A DNA stretch of 64,000 nucleotides from the NCBI RefSeq assembly GCF_037325665.1, contig NC_090259.1, positions 33,279,238 to 33,343,237 of the forward strand, given 5' to 3'. The DNA comes from Littorina saxatilis (lineage: Eukaryota; Mollusca; Gastropoda; Littorinimorpha; Littorinidae). The notes beneath the pieces are model-generated. The model was not told where the DNA came from. It made no database searches and saw nothing but the letters and a program-made list of their open reading frames with translations. Shown in pieces: positions 45,601 through 54,000 of the stretch; the stretch's first letter is position 1, and every line of letters begins with the position of its first letter. A program made the position numbers and the translations under genes.

Positions 45601-46664
45601 AACAAAGCATCTTATATAAGTGACTACATCAGTACATGCAAACAATTTTGACAGCACTGATATGAAAAGCTACTATTGCTTACTGAAAATTTAATAATAA
45701 AGCAGATGCTATACAGCTGACTGAAAGTGAAACAAAACTCGCATATTATCAATGGAGCATTATAATTTATACCAGCAATTCACCTGCGAACAATTATGTG
45801 CACACTCAGGTTTACAATGAATGAAACCCCAAGAAAGCCTAATATGAGCCAAATGAACACCTTAGTTTATCTTACCATTCATAATACCAAAGAAGAATAA
45901 GTTTCAAGGAAATAAATAACACCAGGGGGTCAAAGGGGCTGCATATATTATATAGGTTCCCTTGGCAGGTATTAAATACACACTGAGCTCTGTCAATGTC
46001 ATGCAAATCTCATTCATGTGTCAGACAGTGTCGTTTTACAGGGACGTAGGACGCGGTACAGTGGGTACGGCGATCGCCGTACCAAATTTCAGACTTTTTT
46101 TTTTTTTAAAGAAATATCCGATGATGATCACATCCTCATAAATCAGTCAGGGGTAATAACTAGAACAAAAGCAGATGTGAGAAGAAACAGTGAGTTCACA
46201 AACACATCCACATGACGTCGATCAATGGACCTGGGAAGCAAATCAGCTTTTTTTTTCCCTCGCCGTACCAAAAATGTGGGTCTGCTACGTCCCTGTTTTA
46301 TGGTCAGTCACACACACAAACAATAGACTGGTTACTAACTAGGAACATAAACTATGTATCATCAACCTAACAGCCTCATATTCCACATGAAACAAAACTT
46401 TTCACTGTGTGTGGTGTGTGGTGTGTGTGTGTGGTGTGTGTGTGTGTGTGTGTGTGTACGTATGTATGTGTGTGTATGTGTCTGCATACCATGTCTTTGT
46501 GCATACATGTATACATGTGTTAGTTGAAGAACCATGTCAAATGAATTCTCACCTGTCTCTTTGAAGAGAAGTGACAATGGAACCCCGACACACAGGGCAG
46601 TATGTGCCAGACGAACGAACACCTTGGCACCACATTTACACTCACATCTGGAGCACCCTGCCAT
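42288..46664 (-). CDS. ZDHHC12: DHHC palmitoyltransferase, ZDHHC12-like, five exons
   Basis: Exons on the minus strand are 46,664-46,553, 45,366-45,224, 44,182-44,048, 43,636-43,470 and 42,612-42,288; phases 1, 0, 0, 2 agree and give 293 residues (human ZDHHC12 is 267). The enzyme attaches palmitate to cysteines of membrane proteins at the Golgi/ER. Visible: four membrane segments (about 17-34, 48-70, 163-190, 203-231), the cysteine-rich domain CEDCGRCVRKYDHHCPW with DHHC at 149-152 (Cys152 catalytic) and the TTWE motif at 235-238. The C-terminal pattern YLRYLDEDYNPFNEGL matches ZDHHC12 (AYLRQRPSNPFDRGL type), which is why I prefer it to other DHHC genes. Introns hold two SINE copies and a LINE tail. 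Confidence 0.9.
42700..42930 (+). mobile_element. Diverged copy of the 53.6-kb SINE family in intron 4
   Basis: Plus-orientation text aggtcaacttatgtgcagac, gcacaagaccaagtt, aaaagatcctgtag and gatgggttatcgaaacac matches the body of the SINE. Confidence 0.7.
43470..43636 (-). CDS. ZDHHC12: Exon 4 of the DHHC gene: catalytic DHHC domain and TM3
   Basis: 167 bp, acceptor TCTCAATAG, donor TG|GTGGGT (phase 2). Encodes QPMRTKHCEDCGRCVRKYDH HCPWLEACIGERNHKFF then TM3. The zinc-binding cysteines and histidines and the catalytic DHHC are all present. Confidence 0.93.
44048..44182 (-). CDS. ZDHHC12: Exon 3 of the DHHC gene: acidic linker and start of Cys-rich domain
   Basis: 135 bp, phase 0 at both ends, acceptor TTCTTTTAG, donor GAG|GTTAGA. 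Encodes an acidic cytoplasmic stretch (MEDADASDSDEG) followed by YRLCDYCEIE, the first cysteine pair of the DHHC domain. Confidence 0.88.
44640..44845 (+). mobile_element. 3' end of a non-LTR retrotransposon with AAGT tail
   Basis: In one frame it reads RGRPTNTWRQMVEGELKTLN, then TWGTIQRLAQNKQE, a TAG where tryptophan is usual, and RSFIAALHANGHNGQ with a stop. This is the common C-terminus of mollusc LINE ORF2 proteins. The tail is gtaagtaagtaagtaagta. Only the last 70 residues remain, in intron 2 of the DHHC gene, opposite to its strand. Confidence 0.75.
44849..45190 (-). mobile_element. SINE of the 53.6-kb family, near complete
   Basis: 3' tail gaagaagaagag at the left, a body with cccatgaa, aacacgaaaatacccagcat and gatcctgtaatccatgtcag, and at the right a tRNA-like head (gaagtggcgcagtgttaaga). 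The head differs from that at 58,181-58,218, so the family uses more than one tRNA-like start. Located in intron 2 of the DHHC gene. Confidence 0.8.
45224..45366 (-). CDS. ZDHHC12: Exon 2 of the DHHC gene: TM2
   Basis: 143 bp, acceptor CTGTGTTGCAG, donor CAG|GTCAGG. Encodes VLSDALLRGQQLIVGILYAS LLVFSLVMYFLACC (TM2), then DPGYLRV, the DPG motif found before the Cys-rich domain in DHHC enzymes. Confidence 0.9.
45395..45480 (-). pseudogene. Partial tandem duplicate of DHHC exon 2 and its acceptor
   Basis: Repeats the first 45-50 bases of exon 2 plus the acceptor and upstream intron (cagcactgcaacacagaatg). The copy reads VLSDALLRGQQLIV and then departs. It has no donor, so it is unlikely to be spliced in as an exon, but its acceptor could compete with the real one. 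Confidence 0.8.
45876..45995. repeat. Direct repeat, copy 1 (second copy 47,341-47,461)
   Basis: Both copies share taccattcataataccaaag, gtttcaaggaaataaataac, ggggctgcatatat and ggttcccttggcaggtatta. They lie on either side of DHHC exon 1, 1.46 kb apart. Confidence 0.85.
46039..46295. mobile_element. 257-bp MITE with CAGGGACGTAG ends
   Basis: Perfect 11-bp inverted ends cagggacgtag / ctacgtccctg; inside, each end has a ccgtacca-type sequence next to it. Flanks share tttta. hAT-like by its ends. It lies in intron 1 of the DHHC gene. A lone left end (cagggacgtaacc) is at about 53,338. Confidence 0.8.
46405..46461. repeat. GT microsatellite in DHHC intron 1
   Basis: Runs of gtgtgtgg and gtgtgt. 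Confidence 0.85.
46553..46664 (-). CDS. ZDHHC12: Exon 1 of the DHHC gene: start and TM1
   Basis: 112 coding bases from ATG to CAG|GTGAGA, phase 1. Encodes MAGCSRCECKCGAKVFVRLA and TALCVGVPLSLLF (TM1). The N-terminus has four cysteines that could themselves be lipidated. The VRLAHT segment aligns with VRTGHT in the human protein, which supports this start. Confidence 0.85.
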
Positions 46665-47340
46665 ACCCTCAATGTTACTTGCAACACAGATCTGCTTTCT
46701 AAAGTCGCTGAAACACTCTCCCGTCAGTTAATGTATCAATGTTGAATGTATGTATGACAAAAATAATCTTGTGTGCGAACGTCTCGATCGTAGCATAAAC
46801 GATCATGACCCGATCATGATAGCATGCCATGCCGCTGTCAGAACATGCGACTAGCCACCCAAAGTTAAGTAGTAAAGCCCCAAGGACTTACAGTTACAGA
46901 TCGAAGAAAATAGTTTATTTTGTATAATTTGCTTTTAATTTCAAGCCTTGGCAATGCTCCAAGCAACCACAGACCACTTTCTCTGACGCAATGCCGTCGC
47001 AGAAATGTGTTATAATATACCAGAGGCCGAGTATACTCCTTGTGTTTCACTAGCAAGGCTCTGATGACCTAGTATCAACATAAATAATCTCACTAACATC
47101 ACGTATGGATCAGCTTGGGGATCTCGACACAGCCATATTTGATTACAAGGGGAGTAACTCGATATAAGTGTAGCAGACGATGCATGTAAGTAAAGTCCCT
47201 TCGTGTGTGATTCATCACGTGTATTGGCAGAAAATAGACATGATGAAACCAGTTACTGTTGTTAGCTTGCAAAAATCAATGAGGAGATCTGGCAGACACA
47301 ACACGAGTACCGAGTAAAAAGAATCTGAAGAAAGTTTATA

Positions 47341-47461
47341 TTACCATTCATAATACCAAAGAATAAGTTTCAAGGAAATAAATAACACCGGGGGGTCAAG
47401 GGGGCTGCATATATATATAGGTTCCCTTGGCAGGTATTAATATAAATACACACTGAGCTAA
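47341..47461. repeat. Direct repeat, copy 2 of 45,876-45,995
   Basis: Near-identical to copy 1, with the AT run in the middle differing in length. Confidence 0.85.
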
Positions 47462-47627
47462 AAAGGTTCCAAGCGGCGTAAAATTCCTGATTCCTGGTTG
47501 GCATGTGCAAAACACAGACAATGATGTACTGACCTACTTTGCTGGATACTCATTACTTAGTTCCTTAATAACTTGTTGGCTTCAACTCAAGTTACTCTTG
47601 CCGTTAATACCAGATACGATAATCTCT

Positions 47628-47671
<44 letters not shown>

Positions 47672-47820
47672 AATGTATGGGATTGTGCAAGTGCTAAATA
47701 TATCAAAACCTTTAGCTAGTCTCCACAGAAGAGCAGTTACTGAAGCTAATTATGTTAAAAAAAATCACACTCCATTAGAATCTGATTATAAAAAATGTGC
47801 AAGTAATACATTATTATAAT
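47628..47820 (+). mobile_element. CT microsatellite and probable LINE ORF2 fragment
   Basis: A CT run (47,628-47,669) is followed by a frame with LNISKPLASLHRRAVTEANY and a stop. The PLASLHRRA stretch resembles the region after the palm of LINE reverse transcriptases (L..LHRRA). Too short to place in a clade. Confidence 0.45.
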
Positions 47821-48179
47821 AAAGGTGTTATGATGCAGAAAGTGATGTCAAGAAATGCACCGCCGGGAGACATAACGTGATAATTTTATTTTGACTGAAC
47901 CAGAACAGACTGAAAATCATAACACCGACTCCACGTATTGACCTTTTCAAATCAAGCCTTCTTTACTAAGTTCAGGTGCGGTCCTGTGGAACTCAGTCAA
48001 TGCCAATTTTTCTTAAACATAAAACTGACAAACACACACAGCTTCAAAGAACATAATATGTCACGCCCTACGTGACATAATGCAAAATAACAAGTGATGA
48101 ATGTGTTCATCGATTCATTTAAACTCACTGACAATTTGATCAAAATGCTGTGAAGTATTTTTCATCTTTTGTTCTGTAT

Positions 48180-48370
48180 ACAAGTACAGCGGTTATAATG
48201 CGTAATTAAGTTTGCTCTGATAGTTCTTTGATTATATTTTTTTCTGTTCTAGTTGACCCTGTCTTGGGGCGAGGGCTGGATGTAAAAAATAAAACACCAT
48301 ATATTCTTGTTTATCCATTCCCTTGATAATAAAGGTTGTGTCTTCTCTTGTCTTGTCTTGTCTTGCCTCT
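48180..48370 (+). mobile_element. LINE 3'UTR with TCTTG tail
   Basis: Contains ttgaccctgtcttggggcga, gctggatgtaaaaaataaaa and a tail of tcttg units. Related text (gggcgaggttgggatgtaaa) is at 49,190-49,215, so a second tail lies there. Confidence 0.6.
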
Positions 48371-48386
48371 CTCCTGTGCCAGTTAA

Positions 48387-49105
48387 AGGCAGAGTAAGCC
48401 TCCCGTAAACCATCACAGATACGGTCAGGCTTTTACACACAGTACAAACACCCTTTCATTTAAACACTCACCAATTGAGAACATCCTAGGTGCCCTCCGT
48501 AAAGAGCGAACAATTTTCAAAGAATTTATTTTTGCGTGGTTTATCTTACCCCTGAGCCATCGTGAACCCGTGTGATCCAGTTTCCCTTTTTCACAATGTA
48601 GTCGTCAGTTAGTCATGAATGCGACTCGATGTGAGCTTATCTACAATAGCACGTTTTTTATGCACGAAACAACGGCTGTGGTTCACAAGAACTCCAGCGA
48701 TGGCTTTTGACTGTTGAGAGGAACGGCGATTTGCACCGATAAACCGTCTGCTACGACCCTTGCGTGACCCTGCTTCCGGGCTTTTCTTTTTTTTAAACTT
48801 TCACAACTTCGAATTGTTCTGATCTTGTTTTGATGAAAAACGAATTCTTTTATCATTAAAGAATGTTTGTGTAACAAGCTGTCAATTTATTATTCAGATT
48901 TTAAAAGTTAGGTCTAGCGCAAAAACGAGGCGCCGTTGTTGTCAATGAACAAGTCTACGAAAATAAATTCTTTGAAAATGTCTCACGCTCGACAGAAAGC
49001 AGCCAGGATGTTCCCGTTCGGTGAGCGTTCAAATGGAAGTATGCTTGTACTGTATTTAGACGCTCGGGGAGCTCTGTGATGGTTTACGGGAGGCTTACTG
49101 TGCCT
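48387..49105. mobile_element. 719-bp non-autonomous element with TTAA target sites
   Basis: Left end aggcagagtaagcctcccgt and right end (reverse complement) aggcacagtaagcctcccgt pair over about 35 bp through aaaccatcacaga. TTAA flanks both sides (48,383-48,386 and 49,106-49,109). Subterminal inverted pairs such as ttttcaaagaatttatttt add a second fold. TTAA targeting suggests the piggyBac superfamily, though the tips are not of the classical CCY type. No ORF. Confidence 0.85.
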
Positions 49106-49235
49106 TTAAGATGCCTTTTTTTCAGTTTAAAAAAAAATGTTTACTACATTTTAATGACGTATCTATAGTCACTAGAATAGTCCCTCTTTATGGGCGAGGT
49201 TGGGATGTAAAAAAAAAAGCACCTGTTTGCTCATG

Positions 49236-49239
49236 ACAG

Positions 49240-49291
<52 letters not shown>

Positions 49292-49316
49292 TCTCTCTCT
49301 CACTCTCTCTCTCTTA
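49236..49316. repeat. CT microsatellite
   Basis: Nearly pure ctctct run with few variants. Confidence 0.9.
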
Positions 49317-49451
49317 TATAAAACCAGTTTAGCGTTTTCGGGCTCAACAATTTGGAATTCGCTACCATGTGAGATAAAGGGGTCAAGCACGATTAAACAC
49401 TTCAAAGCGCAGCTTCGCAAATATCTGTTGTCACGAACAGTTACATTCTGA
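49317..49451 (+). mobile_element. C-terminal fragment of a LINE ORF2
   Basis: Reads YKTSLAFSGSTIWNSLPCEI then KGSSTIKHFKAQLRKYLLSR and a stop. The GSTIWNSLP...S...FK..L..YLL pattern is the usual end of CR1/L2-like reverse transcriptase ORFs. Confidence 0.8.
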
Positions 49452-49519
49452 AGCTGTTTCTAGCAAGAATGCCATTGCTATCACTAACCTCTATATATTT
49501 TGATGATGATCAGTGATAA

Positions 49520-49560
49520 TGATGTCGACGATGATGATGATGATGATGATGAGGTTGCTG

Positions 49561-49600
<40 letters not shown>

Positions 49601-49722
49601 GTGTGTGTGTATGTGTGTGTGTGTGTGTGTGTCTGCGTGTGTATGTGTGTGTGCGTGCGTATCATCTGTGTGTGTGTGTGCGCATACTGTATGTGTGTGT
49701 CAGTGTGTGTGTGAGTGTGTCC

Positions 49723-49769
<47 letters not shown>

Positions 49770-49790
49770 TGTGTGTGAGTGTGTGTGTTG
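49520..49790. repeat. GAT then GT compound microsatellite
   Basis: gatgat units pass into a long GT run with variant units and a short AT run. Confidence 0.9.
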
Positions 49791-49959
49791 TATTGAGTGC
49801 GAACGTAATTGCAGGCATGCGGCGCGCGTGTGTGTGCGAGTCGACTTTCCTTTTCCTTTGTATTATATTGACATAGGCCTACATGTACATTTCAATGTTC
49901 TATCATGCATTATGTATTCGTATAGGTAATGTTGTAATTAGTAATACTGTATGATTGCG

Positions 49960-50115
49960 ATTGACAATTGTCCTTTTATTGTCTTTATTTTTATGTCTTA
50001 GTTTAGCAGGGACAGATTGTAAGACTAGGCGTGAGCCTGCCTAAAATCTCCATCCTTGAGTAATAAAGTTCGTTCAGTCGTTCGTTCGTTCGTTCGTTCA
50101 GTCGTTCGTTCTCTC
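49960..50115 (+). mobile_element. LINE 3'UTR with GTTC tail
   Basis: Contains gggacagattgtaagactag, gcgtgagcctgcctaaaatc, ttgagtaataaagttcgttc and a tail of gttc units. It likely belongs with the ORF2 fragment at 49,317-49,451, split by the microsatellite. Confidence 0.7.
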
Positions 50116-50164
50116 TGCGCGCGCGCGTGCACAAATACACACTGACTAGCACTGACACCGTCAC

Positions 50165-50205
50165 TGACACACACACACACACACACAGTCACGGCATAGC
50201 AACGG

Positions 50206-50267
<62 letters not shown>

Positions 50268-50270
50268 CAC
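50165..50270. repeat. AC microsatellite
   Basis: Two AC runs separated by gtcacggcatagcaacgggc. Confidence 0.9.
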
Positions 50271-50326
50271 AAACACAAACACACTTGCGACTAGGCCGGC
50301 CTACCCGGCGTCGTATGTAAGATTTA

Positions 50327-51408
50327 TGACGGCTTACTAGCGCCAAACTGACTAAAAATTAGTAATTACTAACCCGTGAAAGTTACTAATTTTCACGAGA
50401 AAATTACAATTATGACGTGAAAATGACTAATTTTCACTGTGACGTGTTAATTACTAATTTTCAAGTGTTCATTACTAATTTTCAAGTGTTAATGTCTAAT
50501 TTTCAGTTTTGGCTCGCTTCCTGACGGCTTACTAGCGCCAAAACTAAAAATTAGTAATTTTCACGCGTTAATTACTAATTTTCATGTGCCTCGTGACTGT
50601 GGGGGCTCAATACGCATGCGCGACTGTTACACAGGCCAGAGCAAAACATCCTTCGATTCGAAACTTTTTTGGTCCATAGTTCTTTAATCCGATGCAAATT
50701 AACAATAAGAGCTGAGCGCATGTGTAGATAACCGTGACATACAACTAAACTGTCTGTCCGACAACTTGTTGAATAACGAATTCTATCGAAAGATATTTGT
50801 GAAAGTGTGTGAGTCGATCGAAGAGATCCGTCTGCTGGTGGTCGGACCTTTAGCACATGTCCGGCCGGCCGCCATTTTCCTCTCTCGGTTCGAACATTTT
50901 CGGATCGATTGTCCTTCACTAATACACTACAAAGCAAATTTATGAGTGTCACGTAGTGGAAACAAATATGAGGTACGTCTGTCTGCCCGACAACTTGTCG
51001 AATAAGGAATTATATTGAACTGAGATATCTGTGAAAGTCACGGTGTGAGACCACAACCAATCAAAAGTCCGTCTGCTACGAACAGCTTCGATTGGAAAAT
51101 TTTCGGGGTCGATTATTCTTTTTTAAGATACCCAAAACAACGTTAAGGAAAGAACTATTGCAGAAAACTGTGACATGCATCTTCCCGTCGGATAGCTTGC
51201 TCGATAAGGCCGGCTTCTATTAAAAGATATTTCAAAAATAGTGTGAGAGTGATGTTTGCCGGATGTTGAAGCCTCTCAGTGCGGACTCTTAAAATCCGAC
51301 TACTGTGACCGAAAACGAGGCAAAAAAGAAAATTAGTAATTAACACTATTAATTACTAATTTTCACGTGAAAATGGTAACCGTAGGTTTTGGCACTAGTA
51401 AGCCGTCA
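50327..51408. mobile_element. 1,082-bp TIR element, non-autonomous
   Basis: Ends tgacggcttactagcgccaa and (reverse complement of the right end) tgacggcttactagtgccaa. Flanks taagattta (50,318-50,326) and taaagattta (51,409-51,418) look like a 9-10 bp target duplication, which fits Mutator-like transposition. A second internal copy of the left end starts near 50,522. Arrays of ttactaattttcac follow both ends, and the middle holds three diverged units of about 215 bp marked by ccgacaacttgt. No transposase. Confidence 0.8.
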
Positions 51409-51483
51409 TAAAGATTTACAGGCTCACAACACCAGCAGCTAAGATGGCTGCTGCAAAATAGCCTGGCCTAAGCAAAGCTACTG

Positions 51484-51651
51484 TGACGGCTTACTTGTGC
51501 CAAAACCTCATCATTGTAATTATCAAGGGACAAATAGTAATTATCCCGTGAAAATGAGTAACTAACGAGTGAAAACAGTAACTGACAGCGTTAATTTGTA
51601 ATTATCACGTGATAATGGGTAACCCCAGGTTTTGGCACTAGTAAGCCGTCA
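51484..51651. mobile_element. 168-bp MITE with the same ends as the 1,082-bp element
   Basis: Ends tgacggcttacttgtgccaa and tgacggcttactagtgccaa (reverse complement), 25 bp with one mismatch, plus internal taattatc-type repeats. A minimal derivative of the larger element located 75 bp away. Confidence 0.85.
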
Positions 51652-51899
51652 TACAAAGCACTTCATCAGCTGTGCAAAAAGAGTGGTAGAAACCCAAAGG
51701 GGTGAGAACAAGACAGGAATGTGGAACACTCTGGTGATGGGATGGCGGATCGTCTACGGACGGAAATGAGACAAGCTAGCACAGCCCCAATCTCCTTACC
51801 TAGACATAGTGCTTGCTGCCGCGCCAGCGGAGAAAATGTTCACTCTTTATCTTTGCTGCGCTGGTCGCAAAACCCCTTCGCGCGGAGGTGTTTCCAGAC

Positions 51900-52266
51900 A
51901 CATCTATATATATATATAGTGTCTGTCTGTCTGTCTGTCTGTCTGTTCGCGATGCACGGCAAAAGTTCTCGTGGATCTTTTTCAAATTTGGACACCGTAT
52001 TCAGCTACACCCCGGACACAACATCATCGATGAGATATTTCAACACGTGCTCTCAGCGCGCAGCGCTGAACCGATTTTGGTTCCACCTGAGCTACCCGGC
52101 CCCCATACCGACACACCAAAGCCGCTAGACCACATCACAACGCCAAAGTTCTCGGTGGATCTTTTTCAAATTTGGACACCATATTCAGCTACACCCCGGA
52201 CACAATATCATCGATGAGATATTTCAACACGTGCTCTCAGCGCGCAGCGCTGAACCGATTTTGGTT
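51900..52266. repeat. Direct duplication of a 120-bp block, 184 bp apart
   Basis: 51,961-52,082 and 52,145-52,266 share gtggatctttttcaaatttg, attcagctacaccccggaca and ctctcagcgcgcagcgctga. A gtctgtctgtctgtctgtct run precedes. Later text (caccccggcgaagccgggta at 52,795) probably belongs to the same repeat. Confidence 0.8.
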
Positions 52267-52539
52267 TTTCTGTTCATTTCACCATTCCCAGTAACTCTTC
52301 CTTATCTTCTCCAGTGTTTTGCGTTTATCTCCCTTCCTTCGTGTGGCTTCAATCCATATTCCCGTTTCTACGTTACTATGTTTAGAATGTCACTGCGCTG
52401 TCCAGAACGCTTCCCTTGCACCCGTAAGTTGTTCTTACTGTCAAAGTGAAATGGTCGAATCAATTTATAGCCACGCGAAAAATACACTGTCACCTATCTC
52501 TATATATTTATAGATATACATATATATATATATATACGG

Positions 52540-52540
52540 C

Positions 52541-52574
<34 letters not shown>
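52540..52574. repeat. GT microsatellite
   Basis: Short GT run following an AT-rich tatata stretch. Confidence 0.8.
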
Positions 52575-52577
<3 letters not shown>

Positions 52578-52829
52578 TGTGTGTGGGCAACACCTGTGGA
52601 TTATAGAGTTCTGTTTGTGATGGGGTCTAGCGGCTTTTGTCTGTCTGTATGTTCTGGCATTTGAAAAGCCACAACATATAATATAGGACTAAGAAATAAG
52701 CTCTAAAATTCTCAATCCCGTTTGACAGGACTTCGCCTTCAAAGGTGATTGTGGTGAACCGCCACGCTGTCTGTCAGTCTCTGTCTCGCGATTCACCCCG
52801 GCGAAGCCGGGTATTCCTCTAGTCGTACG

Positions 52830-53626
52830 CATAGTTACACGCTCACCCTCCTGTGTTTTTGTGTGTGTGTAGTTGCTTTTTGGCTGTCTTCAGCCGAGAC
52901 AGGTCTCAGTCGCCTTGTTTTTCCTCGTTTTCAGAGGTCCATGCATGCAGAAAAACAATGCAAGTGTCAAAACGTCTCGAAAACGGCATGCATGATAATA
53001 ATGCGGTTCCCAAAAAGTTTGGATAAATGAGTTTTCCCAGAAGTTTCCGGTAAACGTGATTCCTGGTTATGTGAAACTGAACTAATCGTGTTCAGGGGCG
53101 TAATGTCTCGTACCTGTGGCCGGTGTGACGTTTTCATCTTTCGCCGTGTTGATATTTCGCTTCTCGGCCTCGTTGATCTAGTATAAACTCTACACTGAAC
53201 AAAAAAACACCCTTCGATAGTACTGATGAGCGACCTTGTGTACCTTACATTCATGGGGCCAAATTTGTCCAACCAATTTGTTTTATTTAACTTAGAAATT
53301 TGATTCATCCTAAAATGTTTTCCTTCTTACTCAAGGCCAGGGACGTAACCACTCAGTACACGTTTTCGAAGTATTCGATTTTGGGGGTGAAATCTATTAC
53401 ATTTTACCACCAATTTTCTTCACATGCAAGAAACTGACATGCTTTTCGTCCTTAAATAATTTCACTTCTTAATTTTACCAAGAAACAACATTTCAGTCTT
53501 GAGTATATGTCGAGGGGGAAACTATGTACACAGGTGAAAGATGAAATCGTGACCGGATTTATGTGTTCGTTTCATAAAATCCAGCTCGTCCCTTGGTGGA
53601 CTTTAAAGAGGTAGTATCTACATATT
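52830..53626. other. No gene recognised
   Basis: Unique-looking DNA with one lone left end of the CAGGGACGTA type at about 53,338. No supported frame. Confidence 0.4.
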
Positions 53627-53639
53627 CATTACTAATAAT
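53627..53639. repeat. Target site duplication of the SINE, left copy
   Basis: cattactaataat, perfectly repeated at 58,219-58,231. The two copies flank the SINE together with the LINE inserted in it. Confidence 0.95.
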
Positions 53640-54000
53640 CTTCTTCTTCTTCTTCTTCTTCTTCTGCGTTCGTGGGCTGAAACTCCCACGCCGGTACACT
53701 CGTGTTTTTTGCACGAGTGGAATTTTACGTGTATGACCGTTTTTTACCCCTCCATTTAGGCAGCCATACGCCGTTTTCGCCGAGGAAGCATGCTGGGTAT
53801 TTTCGTGTTTCTATAACCCACCGAACTCTGACATGGATTACAGGATCTTTTTCGTGCGCACTTGGTCTTGTGCTTGCGTGTACACACCGGGGGGTGTTCG
53901 GACACAGAGGAGAGTCTGCACACAAATTTGACTCTGAGAAATAAATCTCTCGTCGAACGTGGGGACGAACTCACGCTGACAGCGGCCAACTCAGTGGATA
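53640..54000 (-). mobile_element. SINE, 3' portion (split by a LINE)
   Basis: On the minus strand the SINE runs from the head at 58,218-58,181, is interrupted by the LINE, and resumes at 54,000 to end at 53,640 with a tail of repeated gaa units. The B-box-like gagttcgtcccc lies at about 53,960-53,972. The body matches 44,849-45,190. Without the LINE the SINE is about 390 bp. Confidence 0.9.
53991..54000. repeat. Target site duplication of the LINE, left copy
   Basis: tcagtggata, perfectly repeated at 58,171-58,180. Confidence 0.9.
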
